From contig CM040743.1 in assembly GCA_022829145.1 (NCBI GenBank), forward strand, positions 30,245,646 through 30,309,645: a stretch of DNA of 64,000 bases, given 5' to 3'. A program made the position numbers and the translations under genes. The DNA comes from Albula goreensis (Eukaryota; Chordata; Actinopteri; Albuliformes; Albulidae). The stretch's first letter is position 1; each line of letters begins with the position of its first letter. The notes below the pieces were generated by a model. The model was not told the DNA's origin. It was given only the letters and a program-made list of their open reading frames with translations, and ran no database searches. Shown here piece after piece: positions 13,201 to 26,005 of the stretch.

Positions 13201-13723
13201 TAGTCATGAGAGTGTACAGTTCGCCTTACACTTTCCATTTCTCTGATTTCTGTACTGGTTACTGTCCTGTCATGTCTCTGTTATGTCTTTAGGGGGAGTG
13301 ATAGAAAACCTAAAACTGTACTTTTCTTCCTTAGGGCAACAAATCTCAGTCCAAACACACGTCCTAACGGGGCAATTTTGATGATGACATCAAAGGCCTC
13401 CTCCCCCCTGGCATACTCCTGAAACCATGTAGACGATAACACACTTCTTCTGTACGCATTTTCTATTTTTTTGCAGTAGGTACAGCTACTGGGTCAGCTT
13501 TGTAAAGATGCCAAAATCTCTCTACCCTGAAAAGTGAGTCACAGGATGTTGAATTAAATCATGAATGGCAACAAACCATGCTTTTCAGAAAGAAACAGCT
13601 CCAAAAAGTTTTTATACATTTTAATAAGAACAACTATCAGCAACAAATACAAAAATAATTTCATAAATAACCATACATGCCCATTTTCTTCTTCCAACCC
13701 TTCCTGTCTTACCCACAAACAAA

Positions 13724-13726
<3 letters not shown>
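10246..13726. other. Intergenic stretch with one unclassified GC-richer patch
   Basis: Mostly AT-rich unique-looking sequence. The exception is a GC-richer patch around 11950-12090 with a NotI site, listed separately. A run of TAATCGATTA-like sequence near 12900 may be the edge of an old element, but no partner end was found. Confidence 0.4.
11968..12084 (-). other. Candidate orphan exon or repeat-derived open patch
   Basis: On the minus strand a polypyrimidine-poor TCTGTAG is followed by an open stretch. It contains a possible start (MALPETDGALVLRRV, ATG at 12052-12050) and continues QPDSKQLRRFALP before CTG/GTAATA, a plausible splice donor. It is clearly more GC-rich than the surroundings. 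I do not recognise the peptide. It may be a first coding exon of an unknown gene, a fragment of a retroelement, or chance. Confidence 0.15.

Positions 13727-13798
<72 letters not shown>
13727..13798. repeat. (AC)36 dinucleotide microsatellite
   Basis: An uninterrupted run of 36 AC units, preceded by a short AAAC repeat. Poly-Cys/Val and poly-Thr/His frames across it are artefacts of the repeat. Confidence 0.98.
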
Positions 13799-13801
<3 letters not shown>

Positions 13802-16473
13802 AAAAAAGGTATGAATAGGCAAAATGTCACTCTCCCTTTAAATAAAATGTCTCATAAGTCTACCTGACTGACTACCTGGATGGATTGATGGCACCAATCA
13901 CTTCAGCTGAGGGATTAAGGGTTTGGGGGATGAAATGTCCTTGGTTCCCTTCGTACAAAAATCCCTTGTCTTCACAAAGATGTACCACTGACATTTGGTA
14001 TTCAGTTGAGCCTGATCCCACTTTGTTGGAAATGTTGGTCCCTGCACCCAGTGACTCAAACCTCTCCTCCTCTTTGACCTAAGAACACCTTTGTGAGGAC
14101 AGCTCAAGCCTATGGTGAAGCAGAGCTGATGCCTGCCAGTGACCTGAAACTGGGTCCTAGAAAGTTGTATGAGACGGGTGTCGATACAAAGCTGATACAA
14201 AGACTTCCAGCCAACCAACTGTTGATCACGGTCAGTTTGCTTCATTTGACAACCCGGTAGATGTCAGTTATGAGACTGATGTGTGGCTGAACCTCTGCCC
14301 ATAACGCCAATCAGGGGAAAATTTAGGATGACTAGTAATGAGGAAATTCATATAGATGGTGTTATGGTGGCCCGCCATGCTGAGCTAAGCATACTCTGCA
14401 CTCCGTACCATCAGTATGGAGATATTCTCCATTAGACGACTGATTTATTCTTTTGGCATTACTAGGACAAGTGTTTCATTGGTTTGATGTTCCAGGTTTT
14501 ATGGGAGGAGCTGGGATCCATCCTGGGGGAGGAACGATGTGTTAACAAAATTGCTAATTAACTGCACAATTCTCTGGATTTTCTCGAGAGACAGCACCTA
14601 TTTGCTCGACAGACAACCACCTCACCTTTGTCTTAAGACATTCTGAAACAATTTGTATTGGAGATGTTTAGGCTTAAATGCTGAAATACATTATGCAATT
14701 GTGATCTTTATTTCTAGTCATGATAACCATCTAATCTTTCCTTTTACTCTTAAGTAACTTGTGAGTTTTGTAATCTGCATTAAGTCCCATTGCAGTGCAC
14801 ATATCATCAAGCTCTTATCATTGGCCTTTTTACTAATTTCTTGTCTTTTGACAATCATCTTTGGGGTGGAAAGCTAATTGCAAGGCCCTCACTGGTTTAA
14901 TATGCAGGTGCATCTTAATTTTTATCTTGCTTAATTTCTTTCCCACAAACCTCAATGGCATACAAGACTTTACCTTTGGCTGGACTATAGTGAGGCCTTG
15001 GGAAACACACATCTTCACTCCCTTTAAGAGATTTTGTCTGTATGCTCTTAATATTTGAATGTGTTTTAACATGCTGTTTGAGGACAAAGTAAATATTAAT
15101 GACCTGTGGATATTACTGAAATAAATTTAAATCCAATTATCCGATTTAGTGATTTATCTGTAGCTAGTTATTTACATTCCCTGCTATGAGTTAGCAAGTT
15201 AGCTATCCTGACAAACCATGCTTGCTTTGAAATTAAAAGGGTAACTCTAAGGATAATGAGTTGCACCCACAAACATATATTTAAGCTGTTATTATCTGAG
15301 CATCAAGCTTGTTAGGTACCTCAATTGGTTAGCACTTGCGGTTCAAATGTTATGAAAACCTTATATGATCCCTAGTACAGTCTAAAAATCTATAAACGTG
15401 ACCCTTAGCCCCTGGCCATCAGCCACTGTAGGGAGGGAACATGCACTAATGTAAGGTTTCTCCCAAATTAAGTAAATGTTAAATTAATGTTTGACAATTT
15501 CATGGTGAGAGAGAGGGTAGTGTTACAATAGTTCCCACCATGACATGCATGACAAGTCAGTGCATGATGGAGTAATCATGGACCCCACTGCAGACTGCTC
15601 CACCGATCAGCAGTGGGAGGGTCATAAGAAGAACACAGAGAGCCAGGGTACATTACCAGGCAGATGCCCGAAAGGTTACATCCAAAGAACTCTCAATGCA
15701 CACCACTGATCTTCAGGAGATCACCAGGTTGCCTCACATGCAAGGGGCGACAATGGCTCTCTTAAAATGAATAACAGTCGACCATGAAAGGTTTACATCA
15801 ATTGGTTTAAAAGTCCCCGTGGTAAAGAAAAACCATCTGTAATTTGGACTATGGGCACGGCTGGGCAGATGGCATTAGCATATGCCACAGTGTTGAAGAA
15901 GGAGCAGGATATGCTTCATAGCGTGTGTTGGGGGACAACTGAACAGCCTAAAATGAATCTGGACTTTTCTAACAATCATTGTGCACTTCATGAATGGCCA
16001 TTCTGCCTCTCTGAAAAATGTAGTCTTTGATTTTTTTAACCAGGGCATACCTTCATGAGTGCAGATGAGGCTTGGAGGAGCAGTCCTCCATTTTGAAGAT
16101 TTTGCTAATGTTGGAAAAATTTCATCACTGCTGGTACCCTTCTGCAATGGTCCTCTAGTCCTCCATGGTTAGTTGATTAGCGTCAGTGATTTTGTGCTTG
16201 CCCAACAGCAATGCTCCAGTTGAGAGGGTGTTATCGCTAATGCACGACTTGTGGACGGATCGAGATGGATCGATTTGCATTATCCACTGTCAAAGCCGTT
16301 TTGACTGTGAAGATGAACTTAAGGGCCACCACCCTAGAGTTTATGGATAAACTCTCCAAGAACACCAGTTTTCTATAAAAAATGACATCATGTTTGAAAA
16401 GCTGTTATAACAGTGGTGGACACAGATGGTGGTGAGGTCACAGCAGCCACATGGAAGTGGTATGGATTAATGG
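13799..16473. other. Intergenic stretch, nothing firmly recognised
   Basis: A patch near 15325-15370 faintly resembles tRNA-derived SINE promoter boxes (CTCAATTGGTTAGCAC, then GGTTCAAATG) but is too degraded to call. Frames at 13898-14245 and 15875-16147 on the minus strand show no identifiable family. Confidence 0.4.
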
Positions 16474-16559
16474 ATGAGGCATGGGGGAAGGGGGGCATTC
16501 GTTGCCCCACCAACCCTCATTTCCTCCAATGGCCAGGTTGCTGCTGTGACCTCACCACC

Positions 16560-16910
16560 CCCAGTTAGACCAGAGCTGGAGAGGGAGGCCATGCCAACCC
16601 CTATTAGGAGGAGGAAGGCAGAGGTGGACATTGTTCAATTCTTAATGGAAATGGAGGACGGAGCTGGAGAGAGAGAGAGGGGCAACAGAGAGGGAAGAGA
16701 GAGATGGTAGAGAGAGAGATGAGATGGAGGAGGGCTGAGGAGAGGGAGGAGGGAAGAGAAAGGAAGAGAGGGAGAGGAGAGGAGAGGTGAGAGCAGGCAG
16801 CAAGAGAGAGAGAGGGCGTAGAGAGAAAGGGAGGCAAAGGAGAAAGAGAGGAACGTTCCTTTCTCCTAATGGAGATGATTGAAATTAGTATTTGAAATTA
16901 CCAACTGCAT
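16560..16910 (+). other. Arg/Glu-rich open remnant (possible transposon-associated protein)
   Basis: A plus-strand frame gives RRRKAEVDIVQFLMEMEDG followed by a highly charged Glu/Arg stretch to a stop at 16710. A neighbouring frame continues in the same Arg/Glu style and ends near FLLMEMIEIS. C-terminal charged tails with a similar 'FL-ME' ending occur in Myb/SANT-like proteins of DNA transposons, so this could be such a relic. The GA-rich base composition alone can also produce it. Confidence 0.2.
16650..16855. repeat. Polypurine (GA/GGA-rich) low-complexity tract
   Basis: About 200 bp almost free of pyrimidines on the plus strand, made of GAGA, GGAGG and AGAGAGG units. Such mirror-like purine tracts can adopt triplex structures, but no function is implied here. 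Confidence 0.9.
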
Positions 16911-17379
16911 AATAACTAATAAAACTAATATTTAACTAATATGTTTTCGTTGGCATTTTTCAGTTTCTAATGACATATGTAGCATTGCAAGGATTCACTT
17001 CAAAATAGTAAACTGATCATGTTAATAACTCAAATTGTGTCCTAAATTGGGTGCACTAGTGATATGCGAGTTAGGAATGAATCGTTTGAAATGAAAAACT
17101 CTTTTACTGACTCAGGAGTGATGAGTCCATGTCTCTAACTTTTTCACTGACTTGCCCTACCTGCTAGCTAGTATGAACTGGCAAAGCCAAGGTGAAACAA
17201 TGTGTCACTACTGTGCAACACTTATTTAACTGTATTTGTGGAAATGTATCAAGTTAATTACTGTATTAACCTAGCCCTGTGAGAAAAACAACCATCTTGG
17301 TGCTTGTTTCAACTCAGTACTTTCTCTCCCAGGCCAGAGCTGAAGATCTGGCCCAAGCCCTTGTTTTCAAGAACACCTG

Positions 17380-17560
17380 TGCAGTCATGAAGACATAGCT
17401 CTGCATTGTGGCCACTTCAGTGCCATCAGAGCGGATCTTTTTGAAGAAGAAGGGCAAATCATAACTGACAGGAGGAACAGGCTCAGCCCTGGAAAGGTGT
17501 GTGAGCTTGTTTTCCTCAATGCCAATTTAAGAAGAGAGGCTTCAGTAATTTTGAAGAGAG
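17380..17560 (+). pseudogene. hAT transposase C-terminal remnant (ZBED-like)
   Basis: Plus-strand translation shows ATSVPSERIF, then after a one-base frame change QIITDRRNRLSPGKV and CELVFLNANL. This is the conserved hAT dimerisation-region order: 'P(A/S)TSxxSERxFS', then 'G.I.T..R..L.P..V..L.FL..N'. The Ser expected after IF is replaced by a Lys-rich run around the frameshift. An in-frame stop lies just upstream (near 17395). The rest of the transposase was not found, so this is an orphan 3' fragment. Confidence 0.75.
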
Positions 17561-20500
17561 ACTTGTGTAATTTTGCACTATTTCATTCTCATTCTTCTCC
17601 TATTTTCGTCTTTTATTCTGATTTTGGCATTAAATTAATTTTATTTTGCACTGTTGAATCTGCCTACATAGATGGCCTATTTTAGTCTTTTATTTTAATT
17701 TTGCAATAGTGCATCTGTTGGTAGTAGGTATTGTATTTTATAAAAGTAGTTATTGCACTATTAGGCCTACATATTTGCATTTATGTTCCATGCCTTATTT
17801 AGGCTAGTTATTTAAGGCTTACTCTTCTATGTAAATTTTGCACTATTACATATTTGCATTCATTTTCCATTTTCCAAGTAGTTGACTTGCTAGCCAGTGC
17901 TCAGTGTCTCCTCCATTTTGATTTTACAGTTTGACGATTTGACTTGAACTACAAAGAGCAAATTGACACGCCCCTTGGGGTCGAACAGCAGCTCTCTGAT
18001 TGCCCAGATGGGCGGATTTGCATATTTACATGGTCGAAGTTCACCACAGTTGAACTCGGGACTGTTCGCCACAGTTGAACTCAGAATTCTGCTCCCGGAA
18101 GCGTTGACAGTTGACGCTACCTTCCATTGACTTGAATGGAAATTTGCAGATTTTTCACATTAGAAGCCAACTGTGAGCATATTGCTTCAGGTGTACTGCA
18201 TTTTTATGATGAAAAAATAATAGAGAATCCAGACATCCATCTGTACGGTCAGTGCCAAGGATGTCAAGAATGATGTGTAGAATGACATCTTTATTTTTAA
18301 CCTTGTTTTAAAGGATGCAGTTTGTTTAACACTGACATCTGATATGAGTCTCATTCAGTATTAATTCAAACAGTTCTGCAGAACATCAGAGCTGAGTTAA
18401 AAGGTTAACAAAACTGTACTCTTCTAAATGGACTCCAACATCAGTGAATATGTTAGGTGATGGTATATTATAGAATATTTACATTTTCAAATGAAGAAAA
18501 CTTCCTAAACATCATCTTCAACCCTAACATACTGCAGACAAGACACTTAAAAAACACTATTCATGAGATTTTGTGTCCAAAATGGTCCATTTCCTGCAAT
18601 TGCAATAGACAAGTTATATTATCCAATAAAACAAAATCTAACTTGCTTCTTAGTAACTTATTCATACTGAGGCAACATGTTGATGTTTTTACAACAAATG
18701 GAAAGCCATCAAGTTTAAAAGCCCTTCTCAATAGCAAAATCAATCGATTTTTTTAAAACCTCTCTGAGTTAAATGAACACCATCTTATTTTCCTCCCTGA
18801 TACAGTTGCCAAAGACTTTATTGCTCGTTCTTTTATTGACCAGCAATATTGAATCAGCATTTTCAATTAAGTAGATTGAAGCAATCAGAAATCATATTAA
18901 CAAGTAAGCAGATACTAACATAATTGAGGCAATGATTACATTTACTGAGCCTAATGATGGACAAAATATTTTACCAGTCTTGATCAGGCTGAGCCTATTT
19001 TTTCCCCAATGTTTTAAAATGATTTGATGCTTTGGAGTTGTGGCAGGATGTACCATAGGAAACTAGAAGTGCAAAACCCCTTTGCCAAAGCATAACATTA
19101 TTTGGAGTTGGCAATCTTTAAATATGAAGAAGAGGCAGACCAAAATATAATAAATGACATAATAAGCCAAAGTATGTCAATGAAACAGAGATATATTGTC
19201 AAAAGTAATGAAGACTTACAAAGCTTCTTCATTGTTGTGCCTAATGTACACCTTGGGTGCTATTTAATGGTCAAAGCTGATGGTGCAAAAAAGTTTATTA
19301 CTTTAAGTCATTGCTGCCAAGTTTATTACAAAACCGTGGCATCAGTTTCACAAAAGTAGAATGTGAAAGTTACGAGGCTATTCTTAAATGTTTTTAAAAG
19401 ACATGTTTCTTTGGATTTCAAATCTTGAAGTCACCCAAACCTTTTTTATTATTATAATATGCTATTTTTCTGTCCTTGGTCATGTTTTGTTGTTCCAACC
19501 AATGACTATAATTATGGGGTGTGTCTTTAGATTGATTGCGTAATTGCCTGTTTTGCATTGGTAAATTGGTCGTAAAATTCACGCTAACCATCGAGGATAA
19601 CAACAAACTGCATATTTAGTGCTGTGCCATCTGCCCTTGCTGAACTTCCCCAAAGTGTAATCCAGATGGTGCCTGGGTAGGGGGAAGGGGCACTGAACAA
19701 ACCCATATTGCTGATAGCAGCAAACAGGGGACTCTGCCCAGAATTTTTTTTTTTTTTTTTCGTGTAGACCCTTTGGCAGGGATCTTTCAGCTTTCCAGAA
19801 GTTCTGACAGACAAAAACGTTGTTCATTTTTGTAGCTTTTCAAGGAAAGCCCTGTAGTATATTTGACAAACAGCGTGTGTTTCACTTCATAAATCAGCTC
19901 CTCTGAGCACAAATCTTTACTCTGAGTCGTTGATGACTACACTTCGATTCTCTTCCACTCTTCAAACATGATTATAATAAATATTGCCTATGTCAGAGAA
20001 ATACAATCAACATATGATCAGTTTACAGACACCTTGTTGGCCAATGGTGGCCACTATAGATGCATTGATGCTGAGAATTCCAACTTGCTTGACCTCTGTT
20101 CTTCCCTGCTAATGCTGAGCAACATAGACTGGTTTATGTCGGCATAATTGATTCCGACTGAAAGCCACTCCATGGTGCCCTTCACAATGTTTGGAGGAGT
20201 AAACATTTTTTATTTTTTTATTTGACCTGGCTCTTTGCTGCAATTTTAGATTTGTAATCAAATAATTTACATGAAATTAAAAAAGCTGATTTCCATGTTT
20301 AATGAAAGAATATTTGAATACATTTTTAATCATCTAGCAATTATAGCACTTTTCATATATACCCCCTATTTCAGAGCACCATAACATTTGGGAAAAATGA
20401 TTTGTCAAGTGTTCCTGATTAGTCAGGTAATGTGTAATTACCGGTAATGTGTGAGGTCAGTTGTAATTAGAACGGCAATGATGTTATTCATTGTAAATGG

Positions 20501-22908
20501 GACTACTACTACTATTTCATTGCCAAGGCATTATGTGAAAAGTTAACTATTCCTAATTAAGCTTGAAACATTGTTAAATCCATACCATAGCCCCTTTTTT
20601 AATTTTTCCCACCCTGAACGCTACTGCACTGTTTAGTCCAATGCAGAGAACTGTTCCTGCCACCTCAGGAGAAGGAAGCCGTGGCACATTATTCCACTCC
20701 CTCATGTGACAGCTGGCCCTTGCTGCTTTCCACACTGCAGATGCTCCACCAATCACCTATGTTGTTGGAGGATGTGCTGTTTGTGCATCTGTAGACTCCT
20801 GGCTGACCAGCAGAGGCCACTAGAGAGCGATGAGATGAATGGTTTTTGCTGTTATTGTGACTATTGCCAATAATTATTCACATGCCTAATTAGCAAAATA
20901 TTACATTCTCATCCTTACTACCGTAGAGCTTTACTGTGAGTGGTGCCACACCTCTCCTTTCGCAAATCCAACACCATCATACAGACTATAACAGATGTAA
21001 CGGCCTTTATCTTCTGCCATTCTAGTCAGTTTGCCATTTGACTATTTGTAAGTTCATCTGTAATAAAGCATGGTAATTTGGGTGTCATTTTCGATTTACA
21101 AATGCTCCTTTAATTTATGACTCTTTTAATTTGAACCCAAATGCATTCTAAAAATGGTCTTTTACCAAACAAAAGTAACTCATTATGCAAAGTCCAGTTC
21201 CTAATGATTGAGGTTGCATGTCTAGAAACAATGTATTAACAGAAAAAGACATTGTGAGAAACCAATAGGTCTTTTGGCAAATCCTCCTTTGCCCTTTTTT
21301 TCCCCTTAAACTATTTTCCAGTGCCTTTCTATAAGTGGTTTGGTCTCATTATGTTCTACTGCTAGGTATGCCAATGTATAATCTATAAAATTGCTTATGC
21401 CCTTTCTTGACACAGCAGCCCAACCCCTATACTTTTCATTTATCACTGCTCAATCAATCTCCTTTAGCTTTACACCATTTTTTATTCTTTCATTTTCTTG
21501 TGATGGCTTGGTTTTCATCCACTCCTCCATTGCCTGCTTTGGTAAGTATAATACTCTAAAGTTATGAATATGACTTTACTGCTTCATGATTATACCCCAT
21601 TGCTGATTTTGGTATCTAGGACAATGGTGCATCATTTTCAAATGTCATTATCTGTTTTCTATTGTGGCTATTCAAATTCTGTTATTGAGGCTTCAGCGCC
21701 TGCTGAGTCTGTTTTGACCTGTATTGTCAAGTTCTCTTGATGTGTTCCCTCCTTTTGGTTATGTGGCTGCATCACCCATCCAGCATGCATATGTATTCTG
21801 CATGCTCTCCTCCTTGCTGGCCCTTGGTCTCCTTTGTGTTTCCTGTTTCACACTCTGCATCACAGCCCCAGGCCTTAACTGGGTCCGTCTTAGAAGTCAA
21901 GGAGTTTTTTTAGAAAGATTGTGTGGATTTTCTGTCTGACAAATATGACATACACAATTTTGGGATTAGGGATGACGCCAAATTAGATTGCCATGTATGT
22001 TTAATCCAGTCTAAACTGAGGGATGAAAACCTTTCAGCTAAGGATTCACAATTCACAGCACATCACAAGTGCTATAAAATGGATTTCTGTGATAATCAGT
22101 ATTTCCCAACACAATGTGTAGTTTACATGAAAATCTATTTTTCATGTAATAAAGATCCATTCACAAGCCAACTGTGAATCTCAAAGCAAGATTCAGCAGT
22201 GATGTGTTGAAAACCAGAAGCAATGTCTCTCTTGCTACAGTAAGGTGTCCAGATTTCTGAAATGGAAAATGTGGGCATTTCTAGTTTGGCAGTCATTATA
22301 TGAATGAAATATCAAATGTTATCATTTCTGAAATGAAAAGGATGGACATTTCTGGTTTTGACCATGGTAAATATAGCATTGTAATAAACTATGTTTGGCA
22401 AACTGATAAAATATTGTACTAACTCGTAACATGGTAAACAGTGTCAAAGTTAATGGTTTACCATGGTGTGTGAAGCTACTGTAAACTATGGAACACTCCC
22501 AGTAAAAAAAGGTCAAATTAATTGTTCAAGACAGTGTATCTATCCAGTAACGGTAATAATAATTATCTTTCTGTTGGTTGTAGCAAGCACAAAACAAGGT
22601 GTCATCCAACATGCTCTGCGGCTCATTCTCTTATCAAGTCAAAAGTATTTTTGCTGCATTTTTTGAATGCACAGTAGAGAAACAGGGACATTTCTGGGTG
22701 AAGGACACTAAAAACAGTGACTGTCCTTGTAAAAAGGAAATGGAGTCCTAGCCTAGTGTGAATGAGACAGAAAGAGATGCTTCAATGATGGCTGCTCTGG
22801 CTTGCATCTGCTCTGATTCGCTTATATTTTATTTTACAAACTGTTATCAGCTGCCACCAATCTCGGATCATGGACTCAGATCCTTTTGTGGGGGTTCAGG
22901 CCAGGGTT
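17561..22908. other. Intergenic stretch, nothing firmly recognised
   Basis: Contains a small direct duplication at about 18036-18086, two adjacent copies of a unit containing CCACAGTTGAACTC. It also has a T run near 19745. Short frames at 18457, 19102 and 21724 show no domains. No repeat family could be named. Confidence 0.4.
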
Positions 22909-22970
22909 TACTGTAAAGCATGTTGTGGCAAATGTTTGTGAAATGCGCTATACAAATAAAAGTTGATTGA
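22909..22970 (+). mobile_element. LINE/SINE 3' tail relic (L2-type)
   Basis: The stretch CTGTAAAGCA, then TGTGAAATGCGCTATACAAATAAAA and a TTGA tail, matches the conserved 3' end shared by L2-type LINEs and their dependent SINEs in fish. No upstream reverse-transcriptase coding sequence is seen, as expected for a 5'-truncated insertion. Confidence 0.65.
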
Positions 22971-25381
22971 AATCTCTCCCCACCAAAGCGTACCATCGTA
23001 TTTGAGTCTGTGATGCGAGATTATTTAGTAGTTTACAGCTCAATATAGACATCAGCAAGTGAAGTATGGATCGAGTAGTCCAAACAAACAGGGGCTTGAG
23101 AGAGTAAAATCTAGTAAAGCAAGCAGTGCCAGAGCATATAAATTGTAAAATTCATACAGTGTATAGTAGTCTTTAATACACATTTTGCTTCATTTAGTCT
23201 TGTCATACATATGATAAGATGATAGCTCTCTAGCATGATGCGAGCTTGTTCTTTTGCTTACAGTGCACCATAAAATTTAAATGATCTTGCTTTAACGTTG
23301 CCCTCACCATTTCCTGAGTCGCTGGCCAGAACAAACATTTTTATCATAGAGCTGATATGTGGATCTACCACAGTAATAAGGCTTCTCTTCCGTAAAATAC
23401 AGCATAACATTTTTGTAATTTGGTCATCTCCCTCACCACACCCCACCTTATGTAGGTGTTGACTGTATTTGCGTACCTATCAGGGTGTTAACTTCCACAC
23501 ACATACTGTCATCATGCAAAAAAAGAAACAGTAATGCATCAACATTCTCTTATACAAGAGTCTGTCTGATAAAGGCAGTTTATTGTCAGCTTGGTTTATA
23601 GCTTTTGAAGTTTTGTTCGGTATGTGCATAGGTAATTTAGTACAACGCAGTTAAAATCATGAAGCGTAAAGGACTCCCAGCTTCTTAGACCTCACTTTTG
23701 GCTGGGACTAGAGTGTTCCCCATAGACATGCTCTACGCATTGACCATATTCTCTGATGCACTCTTCTAAAACAAATGGTACTCTTGTAAACATTTTTGAA
23801 AAGCCATCAATTTCAAAAACGGGGTTCAAACATTTTAAAATGAGAAGTGACATCTTAAGTATCAAGGTTGACAGCTTAAATAAAACATGTTACCTCAGTG
23901 TTATGTATGGGAATGGCAGAGGCTACAGACTGGCTTAACATTACTTCACAATGGCCAACTGCTGCCAACAATCTGCATGCCATAATTTGCTACAGGCAAC
24001 ATACAGCAAATGTGACATGTACATTGACACTGTCATAAAACAGTAGAATAATGGCAGCACTGTCGATTTAACAGTTTTGGGATCTGGATAGGCTGTACAA
24101 TTCTGTGGCAAGTTTTCAAGGCAAGTGTTTTATGCATTAATAGTAACAGTCAACTTGGGGAACTTGACTTCAAATCTTTCAGCATATTCTTCTCACTACT
24201 CAGTGTGGATCTATCACATTTTTAAAGTGACTGAAGGAAATTATGTTGGCACTTGAAGTGAAGGAGAAAATTGCAACACGGTGCATGGGTTTTCAAACTG
24301 AAGTGCTGACCATATACGAAGTGTGCTGAACCGCCTATGTGGAAATGTTGTACAAACTGGAGCTTCTGTGCCCAAAGACAGACTACTAACAAAAAGCTAG
24401 GACTAAAAAACTTTCTCATGCTAAACTGGTAAATCAGATTCCCAGTGGAGAATACGATAGTTCTAGGCTTGATAGGTTATCAGGTCATTGAAAATTTTAG
24501 CTGGTAGTTAAAGCATTTGAAGACTCAAACCAGTGTTTGCAGGAAGTACCTTTAGGTGACATTAGACTTCTTACTCTGCCCATACCCAATGATCATGTTG
24601 AGTGAGCATTTTCTCTGGTTTCCCTGAATGGTAGGGAAGATTTGACTCACTGTTGTTTTAGCCAGTCAAGCTGGTCTTGACTTGACTGTAGAAAGTCCCG
24701 CGATATTCTGTTCTGCAATATTGTATTCATCAAGACAGACATAGGCTTATTTCAAGTTCAAGGTCTATGTAAAGTAAGTGCATTTTTTATGCATGCTTAT
24801 TGTGTGAGTTTTTCCTTTTTTTATCAGTAGATTTACCAATGAAAGACACATTTTCTATAGCTGTCATTATGTGCGTGTGAGAGAGGAAGAGAGACAAAGT
24901 GAAGTGTCATGTCTACCACCTATAATTACCCTTTTAACTAAGTGACAGTGTTTTTGTGCACACTTGTATTGGCCTTATTATCACTGCTGTTGTTGGCTCT
25001 ACATTTGGAAACAATGTATCGGGCAATTGCTTCTAAGCATTAACGTTTTCCTACCCTACTGTGTCCCCTTTTCCATATGGTTGCAGGTTTCAGGAAACCT
25101 GTTGTCATGGTTTATTATTAAATTAATAAAGATATTAATGTGTTTTTCTTTTTATCGTAATTTATTGTTTATTCACCTAGTTTTAGAGTATTCCCCATGT
25201 TCTAATCTTGTCTTCAGTTTCTGTTTTTATCGGATGTTTTTGTTTACAGTTGAGATATTTAATTGTTTTTTATGTATTGTGTGTTGCATTGTGTGATGTT
25301 TTCATAAGCTGCACTAGGACACATTCTTATCAACCTTGAATGGCATGATAGAAAAGTATTCAGTTTAACGGTTTTTGGTCA
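22971..25381. other. Intergenic stretch, nothing recognised
   Basis: AT-rich with no recognisable gene. The hydrophobic frame at 24964-25296 lacks a start context, a domain or splice support and is probably chance. Confidence 0.45.
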
Positions 25382-25615
25382 GTACAGACAGTCACTGACT
25401 TATGATGGGGTTACATTCCGATAAACCCATAATAAATGGAAAATATTGTAAGTCGAACTCGCCTAGCCTATGTTAAACGTGCTCATAACACTTACATTAG
25501 ACGACAGTTGGGCAAAATCATTCACACAAAGCCTATTTTATAATAAAGTGTTGAATATCTCATGTAATTTATTGAATACTGTGCTGAAAGTGACACTATT
25601 GCACCATTAACAAAC
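25382..25615 (+). repeat. Interspersed DNA-transposon MITE, copy 1 (left end kept)
   Basis: Begins TACAGACAGTCACTGACTTA, then GATGGGGTTACATTCC and a region with GCCTAGCCTATGTTAAACGTGC. It ends in TTGAATACTGTGCTGAAAGTG and TTGCACCATTAAC, with no right terminus. It is closely similar to 56113-56280. The ends (CAGnnAGTC, and CTTACGATGG-like sequence) suggest a Tigger/mariner-type MITE. The class is an inference. Confidence 0.7.
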
Positions 25616-25649
25616 AAATAAATAACATAGTTCTTTCTCCACTTGAAGT

Positions 25650-26005
25650 GTTGTGGCATGGAGAAGTAACTGGAGCTGCAACAGCAGAGGTCTCACTCAC
25701 AGGCAGGCTCACCTGCAAGTGATTTCTAATCAACTCAACTGTGAGCACTTGCTTTCAATTAGGCCATCTATTTAAGCACAGCAAGAGGCTGAAAAGGACT
25801 TTTGGAACTGCTGGACTTTTTGTGTTTGGATGGCTGTGCTGTTTTTGTGTTTTGCCTTGTTTTGTATTGAGCCCCTTTGTTGGTGTTTTCTTTTCCCTAA
25901 AAGGGGTAATAAATGGCATTTGGCCCCTTTCAGTTGAACTTTTTGTTGTGTTTTACCTTCCACTCACCACCAGGCACAGTGGCCACACCTGCCACTTTGT
26001 CACAT
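25650..26005 (+). repeat. Possible solo-LTR-like or promoter-bearing repeat
   Basis: Starts near TGTGGCATGG, carries a TATTTAAG box near 25769, an AATAAA signal near 25908 and a pyrimidine/CA-rich end at TTTGTCACA. This TG...CA layout with promoter and poly(A) signal resembles a solo long terminal repeat. No target duplication, primer-binding site or second copy is visible, so it is tentative. Confidence 0.25.

Noticed and set aside
13554-13830. Long open frames of poly-Cys/Val (minus) and poly-Thr/His (plus)
   Set aside because: They are translations of the (AC)36 microsatellite, not genes.
15325-15400. tRNA-like or SINE-like sequence
   Set aside because: Weak resemblance to A and B boxes only; no fold and no clear ends.
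24964-25296. 110-codon hydrophobic plus-strand frame
   Set aside because: Membrane-like only because of T-rich sequence; no domain, splice support or homologue recognised.
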